A DNA stretch of 64,000 nucleotides from Streptomyces davaonensis JCM 4913 (GTDB lineage Bacteria > Actinomycetota > Actinomycetes > Streptomycetales > Streptomycetaceae). Position 1 is the stretch's first letter. Every line of letters starts with the position of its first letter. Both the position numbers and the translations under genes were made by a program. Shown here piece by piece: positions 26,864-36,405 of this stretch. The DNA is taken from NCBI RefSeq assembly GCF_000349325.1, contig NC_020504.1, positions 3,568,053 to 3,632,052 on the forward strand, read 5' to 3'. The notes beneath the pieces were generated by a model, which made no database searches, was not told the origin of the DNA, and saw nothing but the letters and a program-made list of their open reading frames with translations.

Positions 26864-26892
26864 TTGACATGCCGTCCACACATCCGTACGTG
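26864..26892 (+). promoter_or_regulatory. Possible promoter of the M50 peptidase gene
   Basis: TTGACA at 26864-26869 and a weak TACGTG 17 bp later. The -35 is good and the -10 is poor. The 122-bp gap 26815-26936 otherwise holds only an AGGAGAGGG ribosome site. Confidence 0.3.
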
Positions 26893-26936
26893 TCACACTG
26901 CCGAGTCCGTACGAGGAGAGGGAACGACCGCACACC

Positions 26937-27650
26937 ATGGACACCAGCACAGCGACCTCTCTCTGGGACGAACTCGTGGGCACCCAGAGCGACCCGGACC
27001 TGTGGGTCGTGATCGCGACCCTCGTCGCCGCGGTGGCGGTGGTCGTCCCGCAGGGCGTGTGGCGGGTCGCCCGCAACGCGATCACCATCGCCCACGAGGG
27101 CGGACACGGCCTGGTCGCCCTGCTCACCGGCCGACAGCTCACGGGCATCCGGCTCCACTCCGACACCAGCGGTCTCACGCTCAGCCGCGGCAAGCCGCAC
27201 GGCCTCGGCATGATCCTCACGGCCGCGGCGGGCTACACCGCCCCACCCCTGCTGGGCCTCGGCGGCGCGGCCCTGCTCGGCGCGGGCCGCATCACCCTGC
27301 TCCTGTGGCTGGCCACGGCCCTCCTCCTGGCCATGCTGATCATGATCCGCAATGCGTACGGCGCGCTCACGGTGGTCGTCACGGGCGGCACCTTCGTCCT
27401 GGTGTCCTGGCTGGCGGGCCCGCAGGTCCAGGCCGCGTTCGCGTACGCGGTGGTGTGGTTCCTCCTGCTCGGCGGCGTACGTCCCGCTTTCGAGCTACAG
27501 GCGAAGAGGGCGCGTGGGGGCGCGGGCGACTCGGACGCGGACCAGCTGTCGAGGCTGACGCATGTACCGGCGGGCATGTGGCTGTTCCTCTTCCACGCGG
27601 TCTCGTTGTGCTCGCTGATAGGCGGGGGCAGGTGGCTTCTGGATATGTGA
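26937..27650 (+). CDS. M50-family (site-2-like) membrane metalloprotease
   Basis: 237 aa, about six membrane helices. The zinc motif HEGGHGLVALLTGRQ is in an early helix (HExxH with His-Glu-His). A second conserved region is the small-residue AAGYTAPPLLGLGG segment. It belongs to the compact actinobacterial M50 group (M50B/SpoIVFB-like); the substrate is unknown. It sits upstream of aroA in the same direction with a 52-nt gap, but aroA seems to have its own promoter. I treat it as core rather than as part of the azole operon, because a 122-nt gap with a possible promoter separates them. Confidence 0.85.
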   Translation: MDTSTATSLWDELVGTQSDPDLWVVIATLVAAVAVVVPQGVWRVARNAITIAHEGGHGLVALLTGRQLTGIRLHSDTSGLTLSRGKPHGLGMILTAAAGYTAPPLLGLGGAALLGAGRITLLLWLATALLLAMLIMIRNAYGALTVVVTGGTFVLVSWLAGPQVQAAFAYAVVWFLLLGGVRPAFELQAKRARGGAGDSDADQLSRLTHVPAGMWLFLFHAVSLCSLIGGGRWLLDM

Positions 27651-27702
27651 CCAGCCAGATCGCCGCCGCACCGGACACTCGGCCTGCTTATAGAGTGGGC
27701 CT

Positions 27703-29019
27703 ATGGCCCCGAACCACGCACAAAACGCCCTCTGGCCCGCCCCCCACGCGCGCGGTGCCGTCGACGCGACCGTCCACGTGCCCGGGTCCAAGTCGGTCAC
27801 GAACCGAGCCCTCGTCCTCGCCGCCCTCGCCAGCGAACCGGGCTGGCTGCGCCGCCCCCTCCGCTCCCGCGACACCCTCCTCATGGCCGGCGCCCTGCGC
27901 ACCATGGGCATCGAGATCGAGGAAGGCGTGGGCCCCGACGGCACGGGCGAGACCTGGCGCGTCCTCCCCGCGGGCCTCCGCGGCCCCGCCACCGTGGACG
28001 TCGGCAACGCCGGCACCGTGATGCGCTTCCTGCCCCCCGTCGCCGCCCTCGCCGACGGCCCCATCCGCTTCGACGGCGACCCGAGGTCGTACGAGCGCCC
28101 CCTGAACGGTGTGATCGACGCCCTGCGGGTCCTCGGTGCCCGGATCGACGACGACGGGCGCGGCGCGCTGCCGCTGACCGTGCACGGCGGGGGTGCCCTG
28201 GACGGCGGCCCGGTCGAGATCGACGCCTCCTCCTCGTCGCAGTTCGTCTCGGCGCTGCTGCTCTCCGGACCGCGCTTCAACCAGGGCGTCGAGGTGCGGC
28301 ACACCGGCTCCACGCTGCCCTCGATGCCGCACATCCGGATGACGGTGGACATGCTGCGCGCGGTCGGCGCCCAGGTCGACACCCCCGAGTCGGGCGGTGA
28401 GCCGAACGTCTGGCGGGTCACTCCGGGCGCGCTGCTCGGCCGCGATCTGACCATCGAGCCGGACCTCTCCAACGCCCAGCCGTTCCTGGCGGCGGCGCTG
28501 ATCACCGGCGGCAAGGTGCTGATCCCGGCCTGGCCGGCCCGCACCACCCAGCCCGGTGACCGGCTGCGGGAGATCTTCACCGAGATGGGTGGTTCCTGCG
28601 AACTGACCGAGTACGGCCTGGAGTTCACCGGCTCGGGCGCGATCCACGGCATCGACGTGGACCTGAGCGACGTCGGCGAGCTGACCCCCGGTATCGCGGC
28701 GGTCGCCGCCCTCGCGGACTCCCCCTCCACCCTGCGCGGGGTCGCGCATCTGCGGCTGCACGAGACGGACCGGCTGGCCGCGCTCACCAAGGAGATCAAC
28801 GAACTCGGCGGTGACGTCACCGAGACCGCCGACGGTCTGCACATCCGCCCGCGCCGACTGCACGGCGGGATCTTCCACACGTACGAGGACCACCGCATGG
28901 CCACCGCCGGCGCGATCATCGGCCTCGCGGTCGAGGGCGTACAGATCGAGAACGTGGCGACGACGGCCAAGACGCTGCCGGACTTCCCCGAACTGTGGGC
29001 CGGGATGCTCGGGAACTGA
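27703..29019 (+). CDS. aroA: 3-phosphoshikimate 1-carboxyvinyltransferase (EPSP synthase)
   Basis: 438 aa. Catalyses the sixth step of the shikimate pathway, joining PEP and shikimate-3-phosphate. Signature segments: [32 protein letters not shown], and [11 protein letters not shown] with [11 protein letters not shown]. The usual GNAGTAMRP is GNAGTVMRF here, as in many actinobacterial enzymes. No ribosome site precedes the ATG; a TATAGA -10 element at 27689-27694 would place the transcript start at or next to the ATG, so the mRNA is probably leaderless. rsgA follows 16 nt later. Confidence 0.95.
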   Translation: MAPNHAQNALWPAPHARGAVDATVHVPGSKSVTNRALVLAALASEPGWLRRPLRSRDTLLMAGALRTMGIEIEEGVGPDGTGETWRVLPAGLRGPATVDVGNAGTVMRFLPPVAALADGPIRFDGDPRSYERPLNGVIDALRVLGARIDDDGRGALPLTVHGGGALDGGPVEIDASSSSQFVSALLLSGPRFNQGVEVRHTGSTLPSMPHIRMTVDMLRAVGAQVDTPESGGEPNVWRVTPGALLGRDLTIEPDLSNAQPFLAAALITGGKVLIPAWPARTTQPGDRLREIFTEMGGSCELTEYGLEFTGSGAIHGIDVDLSDVGELTPGIAAVAALADSPSTLRGVAHLRLHETDRLAALTKEINELGGDVTETADGLHIRPRRLHGGIFHTYEDHRMATAGAIIGLAVEGVQIENVATTAKTLPDFPELWAGMLGN

Positions 29020-29035
29020 CGGGCGGACCGGGATC

Positions 29036-30046
29036 ATGCGCCGTTACGGCAAGCACACCGACGAGGACGACATCCGCAGCCGCCCGAACCGCAAGGGCAA
29101 CCGGCCGCGTACGAACATCCGCCCCAAGCACGAGGACGCGGCGGAGGGCATGGTCCTCACCGTCGACCGGGGCCGGCTGACCTGCCTGGTCGAGGACCGG
29201 GTCGTGCTGGCGATGAAGGCCCGCGAACTGGGCCGCAAGGCCGCTGTGGTCGGCGACCGGGTGGCGCTGGTCGGCGATCTGTCCGGCAAGAAGGACACTC
29301 TCGCGCGGATCGTCCGCATCGAGGCGCGCACCTCGCTGCTGCGCCGTACCGCGGACGACGACGACCCCTATGAGCGGGTGGTCGTGGCCAACGCCGACCA
29401 ACTCGCCATCGTCACGGCGCTGGCGGACCCCGAACCCCGGCCGCGGCTCATCGACCGCTGTCTGGTGGCGGCGTACGACGGCGGACTCGAACCGCTGCTG
29501 GTGCTGACCAAGTCGGACCTCTCCCCGCCCGACAAGATCCTTGAGCTGTACGGCGATCTGGACATCCCGTACGTCGTGACCAGCCGCGCGGAGCTGGAGA
29601 ACGGTGACGCGGCGGACCGGGTGCGCGCGGAACTGGACGGCAGGGTCACGGCGTTCGTCGGTCACTCCGGTGTCGGCAAGACGACGCTGGTGAACGCGCT
29701 GGTGCCCAAGGAGCGGCGGCGGCTGACCGGTCATGTGAACGCGGTGACGGGTCGCGGCCGGCACACCACGACCTCGGCGCTGGCGCTGCCCCTCGACGGG
29801 GCGGACGGCTGGGTGGTCGACACCCCGGGCGTGCGTTCCTTCGGCCTCGCGCACATCGACCCGTCCCGGGTCATCCACGCCTTCCCGGACCTGGAACCGG
29901 GAACCGAGGGCTGTCCGCGCGCGTGCAGTCATGATGAGCCGGACTGCGCGCTGGACGACTGGGTGGCGGAGGGCCACGCCGATCCGGCACGGCTGTACTC
30001 GCTACGACGGCTGCTGGCCACGCGCGAGCGCAAGGAAGGCGACTGA
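29036..30046 (+). CDS. rsgA: Ribosome small subunit-dependent GTPase A
   Basis: 336 aa circularly permuted GTPase that helps late maturation of the 30S subunit. The order of motifs shows the permutation: G4 LTKSDL first, then G1 GHSGVGKTTL, G2 GRGRHTTT and G3 DTPGVRSF. An N-terminal basic leader and OB-fold precede it. A zinc-binding tail follows with CPRACSH and CAL (Cys-Cys-His-Cys). The ATG at 29036 lies 16 nt after aroA; the ribosome site is weak (GGACCGGGATC), consistent with coupling. Ends before the SMR gene. Confidence 0.93.
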   Translation: MRRYGKHTDEDDIRSRPNRKGNRPRTNIRPKHEDAAEGMVLTVDRGRLTCLVEDRVVLAMKARELGRKAAVVGDRVALVGDLSGKKDTLARIVRIEARTSLLRRTADDDDPYERVVVANADQLAIVTALADPEPRPRLIDRCLVAAYDGGLEPLLVLTKSDLSPPDKILELYGDLDIPYVVTSRAELENGDAADRVRAELDGRVTAFVGHSGVGKTTLVNALVPKERRRLTGHVNAVTGRGRHTTTSALALPLDGADGWVVDTPGVRSFGLAHIDPSRVIHAFPDLEPGTEGCPRACSHDEPDCALDDWVAEGHADPARLYSLRRLLATRERKEGD

Positions 30047-30121
30047 CCTACGCGTTGTTTGCTTCCTTTGGGTCAGGTAAAGGCATACTCGCACCGAGCC
30101 GGACTTACGGGAGGACAGCAC

Positions 30122-30445
30122 ATGGCGTGGCTGCTGGTCATCGTGGCCGGATTGCTCGAAACAGGCTTCGCCGTCTGCCTGAAGCTCTCCCACGGGTTCA
30201 CGCGTCTGTGGCCGACGGTCGCGTTCTGCATCTTCGCGCTCGGCAGTTTCGGCCTCCTGACGCTGTCCCTGCGGAAACTCGACGTGGGCCCGGCGTACGC
30301 GGTGTGGACCGGCATCGGCGCCGCGGGCACCGCGATCTACGGAATGATCTTCCTGGGGGACATCGTCTCGACGCTGAAGATCGTCTCGATCAGCCTGGTG
30401 ATCGTGGGCGTCATCGGGCTTCAGCTGTCGGGGTCGGCGCACTAG
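30122..30445 (+). CDS. SMR-family exporter, SugE/Gdx-like
   Basis: 107 aa, four transmembrane helices, the normal SMR size. The membrane-embedded Glu13 is present in AGLLETGFAVCLKLS. The SugE/Gdx type is suggested by the K-x-S-x-GFTRLWP stretch (LKLSHGFTRLWPT) rather than an EmrE-type sequence. Gdx proteins export guanidinium ions. A GGGAGG ribosome site lies 7 nt before the ATG. I looked for a guanidine riboswitch in the 75-nt leader and did not see one. Downstream is a convergent TetR-family regulator, and a functional link is only possible, not shown. Confidence 0.88.
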   Translation: MAWLLVIVAGLLETGFAVCLKLSHGFTRLWPTVAFCIFALGSFGLLTLSLRKLDVGPAYAVWTGIGAAGTAIYGMIFLGDIVSTLKIVSISLVIVGVIGLQLSGSAH

Positions 30446-30460
30446 GGCCTGGATGGGCCG

Positions 30461-31069
30461 CTAGGGGCGTAACTGCCGGTGCAGGGCGCAGCGTACGAGA
30501 TCGGCCACGCCGCCCTCGCCGGGCGGGGCGGACACGCACGACAGCGCGATACGGACGACGAGTTCACAGGAGCGGGCGAGTTCCCCGCTGTCCGCCTTGT
30601 TGGCGCCCGGCCCGGACAGCGCGGTCACAGCACGGTCGCGGACGATCGTCACGAAGTCGCCGGGCGAGGGCAGCGGGCCGTCGGCGCGGCGCTGTGCCGG
30701 TACGGCGGAGGAGGACGGGACGGCCGACAGGGTGGGCGCGGGCAGGCGTTCGCTCCAGTAGCCGGTGAGCATGGCGCGGACGAGGGCGTTGTCGCGGGCG
30801 GCCGCGGTGGTCCACTCGGCGGTGGCGGTGAGCCGGTCACGGGCGTCCGAGTGCGTGCTCAACGCCCGCTCCACACCGGCGAGATAGCCGTCGGCCTCCC
30901 TGCGCACCAGCGCTCGCGCGAGGCCCTCCTTGCTCCCGAACTCGTTGTAGAGGGTCTGCCGCGACACCCCGGCCGTCGCGGCCACGTCGACCATCCGCAC
31001 CGCCGACCACGCCCGACGCGCAAGCGCCGTATAAGCGGCATCCAGCAGAGATTCCCGCGCAGCAGGCAT
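30461..31069 (-). CDS. TetR-family transcriptional regulator
   Basis: 202 aa. The N-terminal helix-turn-helix is clear: MVDVAATAGVSRQTLYNEFG with a GSKEGLARALV continuation. The C-terminal ligand domain is divergent and unassigned. The ATG at 31069 has a GGGAGGCG ribosome site. Divergent from hisN with a 182-bp shared gap, which contains a palindromic TTGAC/GTCAA pair and a putative promoter for this gene (31100-31128). That fits autoregulation, and the SMR exporter downstream is convergent. The effector is unknown. Confidence 0.88.
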   Translation of the reverse strand: MPAARESLLDAAYTALARRAWSAVRMVDVAATAGVSRQTLYNEFGSKEGLARALVRREADGYLAGVERALSTHSDARDRLTATAEWTTAAARDNALVRAMLTGYWSERLPAPTLSAVPSSSAVPAQRRADGPLPSPGDFVTIVRDRAVTALSGPGANKADSGELARSCELVVRIALSCVSAPPGEGGVADLVRCALHRQLRP

Positions 31070-31099
31070 CGCGCCTCCCAAGCACCCGGCTCCCCGCCC

Positions 31100-31128
31100 A
31101 GATTTGACGCGCCCACCTGACCTGTCAA
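31100..31128 (-). promoter_or_regulatory. Putative promoter/operator of the TetR gene
   Basis: Minus strand TTGACA (31128-31123), a 17-bp spacer, then AAATCT (31105-31100). The outer TTGAC and GTCAA are inverted copies about 15 bp apart, which could also be operator arms. The -35 is good and the -10 weak. Confidence 0.35.
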
Positions 31129-31251
31129 GGGTTGCGGAGCGGTACGGGGTCGGCGCGGGCGAGCGCGGACACGCCCCGCACCAGCTCCCCGCACTGTCCA
31201 CACTCCGGCCCCGGTAGCCCCGTACAACCCCCGCCGGATACCGTGCACAAC

Positions 31252-32052
31252 ATGGCCGACTACCTCGACGATCTCCGCCTCGCCCACGTCCTCGCGGACG
31301 CGGCCGACGCGGCGACCATGGACCGCTTCAAGGCCCTCGACCTGAAGGTCGAGACCAAGCCGGACATGACTCCGGTCAGCGAGGCGGACAAGGCGGCGGA
31401 GGAACTCATCCGCGGCCAGCTCCAGCGCGCCCGCCCGCGCGACGCGATCCTGGGCGAGGAGTACGGCATCGAGGGCACCGGCCCCCGCCGCTGGGTCATC
31501 GACCCCATCGACGGCACCAAGAACTACGTGCGCGGCGTTCCCGTCTGGGCCACCCTGATCTCCCTGATGGAGGCGGGCGAGGGCGGTTTCCGGCCCGTCG
31601 TCGGCCTGGTCTCCGCCCCCGCCCTCGGCCGCCGCTGGTGGGCCGCGGAGGGCCACGGCGCGTTCACCGGCCGCAGCCTGTCCTCCGCCAGCCGCCTGAA
31701 GGTCTCCCGCGTCTCGAAGCTGAGCGACGCCTCCTTCGCGTACTCCTCGCTCAGCGGCTGGGAGGAGCAGGGCAGGCTGGGCGGCTTCCTCGACCTGACC
31801 CGAGAGGTCTGGCGCACCCGGGCGTACGGCGACTTCTGGCCGTACATGATGGTCGCCGAGGGTTCCGTGGACCTCTGCGCCGAGCCGGAGCTGTCCCTGT
31901 GGGACATGGCCGCCACCGCCATCGTGGTCACGGAGGCGGGCGGCACCTTCACCGGCCTCGACGGCCGTCCGGGCCCGCACAGCGGCAATGCCGCCGCGTC
32001 GAACGGTCTGCTCCACGACGAGCTCCTGGATTACCTCAACGAGCGCTACTGA
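31252..32052 (+). CDS. hisN: Histidinol-phosphatase, inositol-monophosphatase-like
   Basis: 266 aa metal-dependent phosphatase of the IMPase superfamily. The motifs are [17 protein letters not shown] (metal Asp ligands) and [16 protein letters not shown]. In actinobacteria this family member supplies the histidinol-phosphate phosphatase step of histidine synthesis, and length and neighbourhood match the S. coelicolor protein as I remember it. The ATG at 31252 gives [11 protein letters not shown]. No ribosome site is obvious (ACCGTGCACAAC precedes). It starts a same-strand pair with the CBS-domain gene, 121 nt downstream. Confidence 0.9.
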   Translation: MADYLDDLRLAHVLADAADAATMDRFKALDLKVETKPDMTPVSEADKAAEELIRGQLQRARPRDAILGEEYGIEGTGPRRWVIDPIDGTKNYVRGVPVWATLISLMEAGEGGFRPVVGLVSAPALGRRWWAAEGHGAFTGRSLSSASRLKVSRVSKLSDASFAYSSLSGWEEQGRLGGFLDLTREVWRTRAYGDFWPYMMVAEGSVDLCAEPELSLWDMAATAIVVTEAGGTFTGLDGRPGPHSGNAAASNGLLHDELLDYLNERY

Positions 32053-32173
32053 GCCTCACGCGCCCTCTTGTTGACCCTCCCTTTGCCTGCCACTCTGAAA
32101 GTCCCACCCCTTGTGAATTTGTGAAACAATGAACAAGTGGCCCGGGACCCCCCCTCAGGAGGTGGCTGCATCC

Positions 32174-32566
32174 ATGCTCGTCCGTGACGCCATGAGCACC
32201 GTGGTCCTCACCATCGGCCCCACCCACACCCTTCGCCAGGCCGCCAGGCTGATGTCCGCCCGCCGGGTGGGCGCGGCCGTCGTCCTCGACCCGGACGCCG
32301 GCGGCATCGGCATCATCACCGAACGCGACGTCCTCAACTCCATCGGCCTGGGCCAGGACCCGGACGCCGAACTCGCCCACGCCCACACGACCACCGACGT
32401 GGTGTTCGCCGCCCCGTCCTGGACCCTGGAGGAGGCGGCCCATGCGATGGCGCACGGCGGCTTCCGCCATCTGATCGTCCTCGATCACGACGAACCCGTC
32501 GGCATCGTCTCGGTCCGCGACATCATCCGCTGCTGGGCACCCCTGCGGCAGAAGGTCCCGGCCTGA
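32174..32566 (+). CDS. Two-CBS-domain protein
   Basis: 130 aa, essentially a single Bateman module. CBS1 is MLVRDAMSTVVLTIGPTHTL to GIGIITERDVLN, CBS2 is TTTDVVFAAPSWTLEEAA to PVGIVSVRDIIR. Such proteins bind adenine nucleotides or metal ions and act as energy or redox sensors; no fused catalytic domain is present. The ATG at 32174 has an AGGAGG ribosome site 11 nt upstream. A strong bidirectional terminator follows at 32584-32618. Confidence 0.88.
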   Translation: MLVRDAMSTVVLTIGPTHTLRQAARLMSARRVGAAVVLDPDAGGIGIITERDVLNSIGLGQDPDAELAHAHTTTDVVFAAPSWTLEEAAHAMAHGGFRHLIVLDHDEPVGIVSVRDIIRCWAPLRQKVPA

Positions 32567-32583
32567 TCCCCCGCTCGCACGAA

Positions 32584-32618
32584 CGGGCCGGACCCCCTTC
32601 CCGCAGGGGTCCGGCCCG
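32584..32618. terminator. Bidirectional hairpin between the CBS gene and katA
   Basis: Perfect 13-bp stem CGGGCCGGACCCC (32584-32596) with GGGGTCCGGCCCG (32606-32618), 9-nt loop, between convergent genes. Confidence 0.8.
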
Positions 32619-32650
32619 CTTCGACAAGCGATCCAGTGCTGGTGGGTCGA

Positions 32651-34105
32651 TCAGCCGCGCAGGGCCTGGACCGCGGCCTCCAGCCGCTTGCCGAAGTCCT
32701 CGTCCGCGGAGCGGAAGTTGCCGATCGCCCGCTCCACGATGTCCTCGCGCGAGACCTGGGCGATGAAGCCCGCCAGGTTCTCGACCAGGCGCTCCCGCTC
32801 GTCGTCGGCCATCAGCCGGTAGAGGTCGCCCGCCTGCACGAAGTCGTTGTCCTCGGCGTGGACGGGCGCCGGGTGGTTGCCCGTGCCGCCGCCGAAGCCG
32901 TCGTAGGACTGCCACAGCGGACGGCCGGTCTGCGCCGGGCCGCCGAAGCTGTTCGGCTCGTAGTTCTTCGCCCCGCCGTGGCGGCCGTCGTAGAGGAAGC
33001 CGTCGCGGGAGTTGGTGCGCGCCTCGGTGGCGTGCGGGCGGTTGACCGGCAGGTGGTCGGCGTTGATGCCGACGCGGTAGCGGTGGGCGTCGCCGTAGGC
33101 GAAGAGGCGGCCCTGGAGCATCTTGTCCGGGGACGGGCCGATGCCGGGCACGAAGTGGGCCGGGCTGAAGATCGACTGCTCGACCTCGGCGAAGATGTTC
33201 TCCGGGTTGCGGTTGAGTTCCAGCCTGCCGATCTCGATCGGCGGGTAGTCCTCGTGCGGCCACACCTTGGTGAGGTCGAACGGGTTGAAGCGGTACGTCG
33301 CCGCGTCCGCCGCCGGCATGATCTGCACCTGCACGGTCCAGCTCGGGAACTCGCCGCGCTCGATGGACTGGCGCAGGTCGCGCTGGTGGGAGTCGGGGTC
33401 CGCACCGGCGAGCCTGTCGGCCTCTTCCTGGGTGAGGTTCTTGATGCCCTGGTCGGTCTTGAAGTGGTACTTGACCCAGAAGACCTCACCGGCCTCGTTG
33501 TTCCACTGGTAGGTGTGCGAGCCGTAGCCGTTCATGTGGCGGTAGGAGGCGGGGATGCCGCGGTCGCCGAAGAGCCAGGTCACCTGGTGCGTGGACTCGG
33601 GGCTCAGGCTCCAGAAGTCCCAGACGTTGTCCGCCTCGGTCGAGCCCGTGTACGGGTCGCGCTTCTGGGTGTGGATGAAGTCGGGGAACTTGATGGCGTC
33701 CTTGATGAAGAACACCGGGGTGTTGTTGCCGACGAGGTCGTAGTTGCCCTCCTCGGTGTAGAACTTCAGCGCCCACCCGCGCGGGTCCCGCACGGCGTCC
33801 GCGGCACCGAGGTTGCCCGCCACGGTCGAGAACCGCAGGAAGGTCTCGGTCCGCTTGCCGACCTCGGAGAGGAACGCGGCCCTGGTGTACGGCGTGACAT
33901 CGGCGGTCACCGTGAAGGTGCCGTACGCACCGGCGCCACGGGCGTGCACGACCCGCTCCGGGATGCGCTCGCGGTTGAAGTGGGCCAGCTTCTCCAGCAG
34001 GAGCTGGTCCTGGACGAGCACGGGGCCACCGACGCCCGCGGTCTCGCTGTTCTGGTTGTCGGCCACCGGTGCACCGGCTTCCGTAGTGAGCGGTCCCTGC
34101 GTCAC
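32651..34105 (-). CDS. katA: Monofunctional haem catalase
   Basis: 484 aa, small-subunit clade, no C-terminal flavodoxin-like extension. It decomposes H2O2. Catalytic His54 is in [12 protein letters not shown], Asn127 is in [11 protein letters not shown], and the proximal haem Tyr is in [12 protein letters not shown]. The leader upstream contains a Fur-type palindrome between the -35 and -10. The divergent neighbour at 34260 is a Fur-family regulator, which makes a peroxide-sensing CatR/PerR-like circuit likely. Terminates at the hairpin 32584-32618. Confidence 0.95.
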   Translation of the reverse strand: MTQGPLTTEAGAPVADNQNSETAGVGGPVLVQDQLLLEKLAHFNRERIPERVVHARGAGAYGTFTVTADVTPYTRAAFLSEVGKRTETFLRFSTVAGNLGAADAVRDPRGWALKFYTEEGNYDLVGNNTPVFFIKDAIKFPDFIHTQKRDPYTGSTEADNVWDFWSLSPESTHQVTWLFGDRGIPASYRHMNGYGSHTYQWNNEAGEVFWVKYHFKTDQGIKNLTQEEADRLAGADPDSHQRDLRQSIERGEFPSWTVQVQIMPAADAATYRFNPFDLTKVWPHEDYPPIEIGRLELNRNPENIFAEVEQSIFSPAHFVPGIGPSPDKMLQGRLFAYGDAHRYRVGINADHLPVNRPHATEARTNSRDGFLYDGRHGGAKNYEPNSFGGPAQTGRPLWQSYDGFGGGTGNHPAPVHAEDNDFVQAGDLYRLMADDERERLVENLAGFIAQVSREDIVERAIGNFRSADEDFGKRLEAAVQALRG

Positions 34106-34171
34106 GTCGTCCTCCTGCGCTGCTGTTCCGTGGCCGAGGCCATTCCTGCCCCTTGGCCAAAGCCGTTCCCG

Positions 34172-34199
34172 ATCCTACAATGGACAATGTCTAAGTCAA
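34172..34199 (-). promoter_or_regulatory. katA promoter with Fur-family palindrome in the spacer
   Basis: Minus strand TTGACT (34199-34194), 16-bp spacer, TAGGAT (34177-34172). The 13-bp palindrome TGGACAATGTCTA (34181-34193, one mismatch) fills the spacer, so a bound repressor would block RNA polymerase. Confidence 0.65.
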
Positions 34200-34203
34200 A
34201 TAA

Positions 34204-34252
34204 GGTTCCAAAGTCACACCCATTCGGAACCTGGTCACCCAGCTGTTAGGCT
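34204..34252 (+). promoter_or_regulatory. Promoter region of the Fur-family gene, with inverted repeat
   Basis: GGTTCC (34204-34209) and GGAACC (34226-34231) form an inverted repeat, and TAGGCT at 34247-34252 is a plausible -10. The expected start would be at about 34259-34260, the first base of the ATG; there is no ribosome site, so the message is probably leaderless. Confidence 0.45.
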
Positions 34253-34259
34253 GTAGCGC

Positions 34260-34679
34260 ATGAGCGACCTTCTGGAACGACTGCGCGGACGTGGATGGCG
34301 GATGACCGCGCAGCGGCGCGTCGTGGCCGAGGTCCTCGACGGCGAACACGTCCACCTGACGGCCGACGAGGTCCACGCCAGGGCCGTCGCCAAGCTGCCC
34401 GAGATCTCCCGGGCGACCGTCTACAACACGCTGGGCGAGCTGGTCACCCTCGGTGAGGTGCTGGAGGTCGCCACCGACAAGCGCGCCAAGCGGTACGACC
34501 CGAACGCGCACCGTCCGCACCACCACCTGGTCTGCGCCCGGTGCGGCGCGATCCGGGACGTCCACCCGACCGGCAACCCGCTCGCCGACCTCCCCTCCTC
34601 GGAGCGCTTCGGCTTCACGGTCTCCGACGTCGAGGTGACCTACCGCGGCCTCTGCCCGAGCTGCGCGGCGGCCGCGTAA
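34260..34679 (+). CDS. Fur-family regulator, PerR/CatR-like
   Basis: 139 aa. The N-terminal winged helix contains MTAQRRVVAEVL and EISRATVYNTLGEL. The metal-binding half has HRPHHHLVCARCGAI (HHH plus CxxC) and a closing CPSC pair, giving a structural Zn(Cys)4 site. It is divergent from the catalase with 154 bp between. This arrangement and a palindrome in the katA promoter suggest a peroxide-responsive repressor of katA and perhaps of itself. It could alternatively respond to iron, and the metal specificity is not readable. A hairpin with TTTC ends the gene (34696-34729). Confidence 0.92.
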   Translation: MSDLLERLRGRGWRMTAQRRVVAEVLDGEHVHLTADEVHARAVAKLPEISRATVYNTLGELVTLGEVLEVATDKRAKRYDPNAHRPHHHLVCARCGAIRDVHPTGNPLADLPSSERFGFTVSDVEVTYRGLCPSCAAAA

Positions 34680-34695
34680 CCAGACGCCCGCGAGG

Positions 34696-34729
34696 AGCCC
34701 CGGCACCGATCCCGATCGGTGCCGGGGCT
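34696..34729 (+). terminator. Terminator after the Fur-family gene
   Basis: Perfect 15-bp stem (34696-34710 and 34715-34729), CCCG loop, followed by TTTCTG. Confidence 0.8.
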
Positions 34730-34756
34730 TTCTGCTGTCCACATCCTTCCAGTAGC

Positions 34757-34769
34757 TGACGGACCGTCA
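34757..34769. promoter_or_regulatory. Palindrome upstream of the broken ABC operon
   Basis: TGACGGACCGTCA is a perfect 6-1-6 palindrome, 52 bp before the ATPase start. It looks like a TetR/GntR-type operator; no regulator gene for it is adjacent. Confidence 0.5.
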
Positions 34770-34820
34770 TATCGTCGGCGGAACCCACCAGTCCGTTCCG
34801 CACTCCGCGAGGAGACCGAA

Positions 34821-35553
<733 letters not shown>

Positions 35554-35557
<4 letters not shown>

Positions 35558-36405
35558 CACTCGCCCCGGAATCCCTGCTGGTCCGCGCCCCGGGCCCGCA
35601 GGAGCTGAACCCGGCACGCGCGCACCGCCGCCGACGCACCCTGGAACTGTCCCTGGCCCTGACCGTGCCCCTGGCTCTGATCCTGCTGTGGCAACTGGCC
35701 GCGGCCCAGGGATGGATCGACGCGCGTGTGTACCCGTCACCGTCGACCATCCTGGCGGACGGCTGGGACCGCGCGGCGGCGGGCGAGCTGTGGCCGGATG
35801 TATGGGCAACACTCCAACGCGTCCTGGCGGGCTACGCGCTCGGCACCGCGGCGGGCTACGGCCTGGGCCTGCTGATGGGCTCCCTGCCCCTGGTCCGAGC
35901 GGCGCTGGAACCCTTGCTGGACGCCCTGTACGTCGTACCGAAACTGGCCCTGCTGCCGGTCTTCCTGAACATGTTCGGCCTGGGCGAGGGCCCGCAAGTG
36001 GCCCTGGTGGCGGCGACGGTGTTCTTCCTCATCTGGATCTCGACCATGTCGGCGGTGATGACGGTCCCCGAGGGCCACCGCGACGCGGGCCGCGTCTTCG
36101 GCGCCTCCCCCTGGCAGATGTTCCGCCATGTCCTGCTCCCCGCCTCCCTCCCGTCGGTCCTGGTCGGCGCGCGGATCGCGGCGGGCGTGGCGGTCCTGGT
36201 CATCGTCGCCTCGGAACAGATCGCCGCGACGAACGGCCTGGGCCACCTGATCTTCGACTCACGCGCGCTGTTCCAGAACGACGTGATGTTCGTCGGCATC
36301 GTGTGCGTGGCGGCGCTGGGGGTGCTGTTCTCGGAACTGGTACGCCTGGCCGGCCGCCTGCTCACACCCTGGGCACCGAGGGACCGGGGAAGGGGCCAGT
36401 CATGA
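35554..36405 (+). CDS. ABC transporter permease (SsuC/TauC/NrtB type)
   Basis: 283 aa with six transmembrane helices (the first is LSLALTVPLALILLWQLA). The EAA-type cytoplasmic loop contacts the ATPase: EGHRDAGRVFGASPWQMFRHVLLPASLP. Family members import nitrate, taurine, alkanesulfonates or related anions and pyrimidines. The ATG overlaps the broken ATPase stop and its own stop overlaps the substrate-binding gene start (36402-36405). The frame is intact. Without a working cognate ATPase the system could only function with an ATPase supplied elsewhere. Confidence 0.88.

Noticed and set aside
30047..30121. Guanidine riboswitch ahead of the SMR exporter
   Set aside because: The leader is only 75 nt with no ykkC or mini-ykkC consensus; only a ribosome site is visible.
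32101..32140. Rex-like site upstream of the CBS gene
   Set aside because: TTGTGAA is present twice in direct orientation, not as the inverted TTGTGAA...TTCACAA pair.
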